From positions 1 to 14,710 of the forward strand of contig NZ_JBFIII010000079.1 of the NCBI RefSeq assembly GCF_041601295.1: DNA of 14,710 nt. Reading direction: 5' to 3'. Both the position numbers and the translations under genes were made by a program. Under the pieces are notes generated by a model that made no database searches, was not told where the DNA came from, and saw only the letters and a program-made list of their open reading frames with translations. This stretch comes from Immundisolibacter sp. (lineage in GTDB: Bacteria > Pseudomonadota > Gammaproteobacteria > Immundisolibacterales > Immundisolibacteraceae). This document shows positions 14,585-14,710 of the stretch, piece by piece. The stretch's first letter is position 1. Every line of letters starts with the position of its first letter.

Positions 14585-14710
14585 TCAAGCAGACACTTCA
14601 GAAGTAGAACTCCCGGCGACGTGTTGTCGGTACTCGACGGGCGTCATCTCGCCCAGCGAGTCGTGTGGTCGTTGCTCGTTGTATTCGATCATCCACCAGT
14701 AGGCGGCCTC
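14585..14710 (-). mobile_element. IS3-family insertion sequence, 3' end of transposase orfB (partial)
   Basis: The minus strand encodes the last 41 residues of an integrase-core (DDE, rve) transposase: EAAYWWMIEYNEQRPHDSLG, then EMTPVEYRQHVAGSSTSEVSA and TGA at 14585-14587. The NEQRPHDSLGxMTPxEYR block is the hallmark C-terminus of IS3-family OrfB, and its first part lies just after the catalytic glutamate region. Most of the gene and the rest of the element lie beyond the right edge, so completeness, subgroup and activity cannot be judged. Confidence 0.88.

Overview
The window is about 14.7 kb of GC-rich (roughly 65-70% by eye) bacterial chromosome with strongly G/C-ending codons. The order uvrB / divergent aspartate-type aminotransferase, tRNA genes with an encoded CCA, a heterotetrameric-type E1 with a single-lipoyl E2, sixA and modABC suggests a high-GC gammaproteobacterium. 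I cannot name a genus from the sequence alone. Most of it is ordinary core and metabolic DNA. The right edge runs into an insertion sequence.

Layout, left to right. (1) Minus strand: the 5' end of a trypsin-like protein (1-204), then a tRNA-Val(GAC) with its own promoter and terminator, then uvrB (417-2450). (2) Plus strand: a class I aminotransferase (2527-3711) diverging from uvrB, then tRNA-Asn(GTT). (3) A 572-base stretch without a conventional gene (3847-4418). It holds a possible 27-residue membrane peptide, a terminator-like hairpin, a distal inverted repeat and, most notably, a compact predicted RNA (about 4188-4269) with its own promoter, a 13-bp closing stem, a pyrimidine-rich loop and a 9-T terminator. 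(4) Plus strand: E1-alpha, E1-beta and E2 of a 2-oxoacid dehydrogenase complex (4419-7573), probably pyruvate dehydrogenase; no E3 follows. (5) Minus strand: a MAPEG membrane protein, an 86-residue helical protein and a large membrane protein with two VanZ-like blocks (7703-10854). (6) Plus strand: sixA-modA-modB-modC (10941-14015), joined by three consecutive 4-base NTGA overlaps. (7) Right edge: a hairpin-rich spacer, a small secreted cysteine-rich protein on the minus strand, and the 3' end of an IS3-type transposase running off the window.

The best candidate for something undescribed is the predicted RNA at 4188-4269. Ten bases of its loop (4205-4214) are perfectly complementary to the ribosome-binding site of the next gene, pdhA (4408-4417). 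That gene has its own promoter lying after the RNA's terminator. This suggests an RNA control of entry into the TCA cycle, either in trans (a small RNA blocking pdhA translation) or in cis on read-through transcripts. It is a prediction from sequence only. The tight NTGA coupling of sixA to modABC and the 27-residue peptide between tRNA-Asn and the RNA are the next most interesting points.
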